Source: DAOVQB01 sp023128935
GTDB lineage: Bacteria; Eisenbacteria; RBG-16-71-46; CAIMUX01; WJJG01
DNA length: 33,661 nucleotides
NCBI GenBank assembly: GCA_030628905.1
Contig: DAOVQB010000025.1
Span: 1 to 33,661 of the forward strand
Direction of reading: 5' to 3'
Within the stretch, counting starts at the first letter, position 1. The number at the start of each line of letters is the position of its first letter. The notes under the pieces are model-generated. The model did no database searches. It was given only the letters and a program-made list of their open reading frames with translations, and was not told the origin of the DNA. Positions 32,801-33,661 of the stretch are shown piece by piece. The position numbers were made by a program, and so were the translations under genes.

Positions 32801-33460
32801 ATGAGTTCAATATTGCGTTTACTAGTGTACATGGTTGCGTTCGCGTCACCATTCTGTGTCTGCATCGGCCAGTCATCGGCGGGAGTGATCACCGTGGTGA
32901 ATCCGAGTTTTGAAGATTACTTCTTAGAGAATGGTGCTTGGACTCATAATGGAGTCGGGCTTACTGGCTGGACAGTATCAGGGAGCGGCTCAGTCGGTCT
33001 CTTTAACCCATTAGAAAGTCATTTTCCTCTTGGCATTCCTGATGGAGAAAACACGGCTTATAGTCATGGGCTAATCATATCTCAGGTCTTATCAGCTGTG
33101 CTCACTGCGAATAACGAGTATGTGCTGACGGTGGGCATCGGCGATGCCGGCAACGCTACCTTCGGTGGCTATGCAGTTCAGCTACTAGCCGGAGGCACGC
33201 TTCTCGCTGAGGACGACAATACGTTAACTCCTCTAGATGGCGGCTTTGTGGAGTCGACCGTCAGTTACACGGCACTGCCGGATAATCCAGATCTGGGTAA
33301 TGCCCTAGAGATCAAACTGCTTGCTCTTGGGCCAGAGACGAACTTTGATCTCGTACAACTTTCGCAAGTCCCCGAACCCAGCACATGGGTACTTCTCGGC
33401 ATAGCGGCCGTTGGACTATTTCGATACCACTTGAGGCAGAAAAGGGCAGAAAGGGGATAA
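32801..33460 (+). CDS. PEP-CTERM sorting domain protein
   Basis: A 219-residue exported protein: a signal peptide (residues 1 to about 28), a beta-rich middle (VITVVNPSFEDYF ... GLTGWTVSGSGSVGLFNP) typical of PEP-CTERM surface proteins, and a C-terminal signal VPEPSTWVLLGIAAVGLF followed by the basic tail RYHLRQKRAERG. That tripartite end is recognised by exosortase (EpsH/XrtA-type), so the genome should encode one; none is in this window. The start ATG 32801 has tgagga about 7 nt upstream, while the frame's earlier ATG at 32720 precedes the signal peptide without need. By eye the gene is richer in A/T than its neighbours, which may indicate transfer. The mature domain's function is unknown. 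Confidence 0.9.
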   Translation: MSSILRLLVYMVAFASPFCVCIGQSSAGVITVVNPSFEDYFLENGAWTHNGVGLTGWTVSGSGSVGLFNPLESHFPLGIPDGENTAYSHGLIISQVLSAVLTANNEYVLTVGIGDAGNATFGGYAVQLLAGGTLLAEDDNTLTPLDGGFVESTVSYTALPDNPDLGNALEIKLLALGPETNFDLVQLSQVPEPSTWVLLGIAAVGLFRYHLRQKRAERG

Positions 33461-33597
33461 ACCCAACGCCCTGACAGAGATTTATTGCAGCAGATTCCAA
33501 TATCACAGGCAATTTGTTGCAGGGAATCTTGGTAAAGCTGCAGAGCATCTTGGCAAGGGAGCATAGAAGCTTTATGAAAAGCGTGTCCACGACTTCA

Positions 33598-33661
33598 GGA
33601 GGCGCTGCGCGTCTTGCCCGCGACTGCTGGAGGCGCTGCGCGTCTTGCCCGCGATTGCTGG
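33598..33661. repeat. 31-bp tandem repeat running off the window end
   Basis: Unit ggaggcgctgcgcgtcttgc... starts at 33598 and 33629, and a third copy appears to start at 33660 as the window ends. The first two copies differ by one base. Between the PEP-CTERM stop and this array (33461-33597) only a short direct repeat (gcaggga/gcagagc + atcttgg) was seen. Copy number is unknown because of the edge. Confidence 0.85.

Noticed and set aside
33598..33661. Start of a CRISPR array
   Set aside because: The 31-bp units follow each other directly with no spacers, so it is a simple tandem repeat.

Overview
This window looks like part of a chromosome from an uncultured, moderately GC-rich, Gram-negative bacterium. 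Three large secreted proteins (an M1 peptidase, a beta-helix protein and a beta-propeller protein) end in the FlgD/type-A-sorting-like Ig module 'NP...VxxxIxDxxGRxVRxL...SGxYFxRL'. That module is typical of FCB-superphylum and neighbouring lineages such as Eisenbacteria, Latescibacteria and KSB1. A PEP-CTERM protein, a giant repeat lipoprotein and short non-coding tandem repeats fit the same picture. The lineage is inferred from gene style only. No rRNA or tRNA gene, IS element or CRISPR array was seen.

Layout. 1-2278 (+): 3' part of a membrane protein with an acidic 15-residue repeat and a degenerate SGNH domain, then 6-phosphogluconolactonase. 2283-6083 (-): secreted M1 metallopeptidase and a secreted beta-helix protein broken by one in-frame TGA. 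6322-9121 (-): methionine/folate pair, a fused homocysteine methyltransferase/methylene-THF reductase and a stand-alone MetH-type activation domain. 9283-13983 (-): a lipoprotein of about 1,566 residues made of 16 Ig-like repeats. 14493-21718 (+): a chemosensory operon starting with a strong match to a sigma-28 (FliA) promoter, then cheA-cheW-cheB-RR-cheR-cheY-cheC, closed by a Rho-independent terminator. 21761-24445 (+): aminotransferase, RidA and ornithine cyclodeaminase-family genes, preceded by a 38-bp duplication of the translation start region. 24711-30969 (+): free Hpt protein, ABC-type substrate-binding protein, a large hybrid histidine kinase with two receiver domains, and a small zinc-ribbon protein. 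31244-33460 (+): seven-repeat propeller protein and PEP-CTERM protein.

How the parts work together. The che operon encodes kinase, adaptor, methyltransferase, methylesterase, two response regulators and a CheC phosphatase, but no receptor (MCP) is present here, so receptors must be encoded elsewhere. CheA has no P2 domain and carries an extra CheW domain and a C-terminal receiver. The later sensor block looks like a second phosphorelay: the hybrid kinase lacks an Hpt domain, a free Hpt gene lies two genes upstream, and a periplasmic-binding-type protein gene ends 11 bp before the kinase. The aminotransferase/RidA/cyclodeaminase-like trio is probably one amino-acid pathway, with RidA removing reactive imine intermediates.

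Most notable points: the sigma-28 promoter in front of a receptor-less che operon; the duplicated start region creating two ATGA-coupled mini-ORFs; the in-frame TGA inside an otherwise intact beta-helix gene; the two repeat classes in the 16-domain lipoprotein; the split Hpt/binding protein/hybrid kinase locus; and a set of unrelated minisatellites at gene borders.
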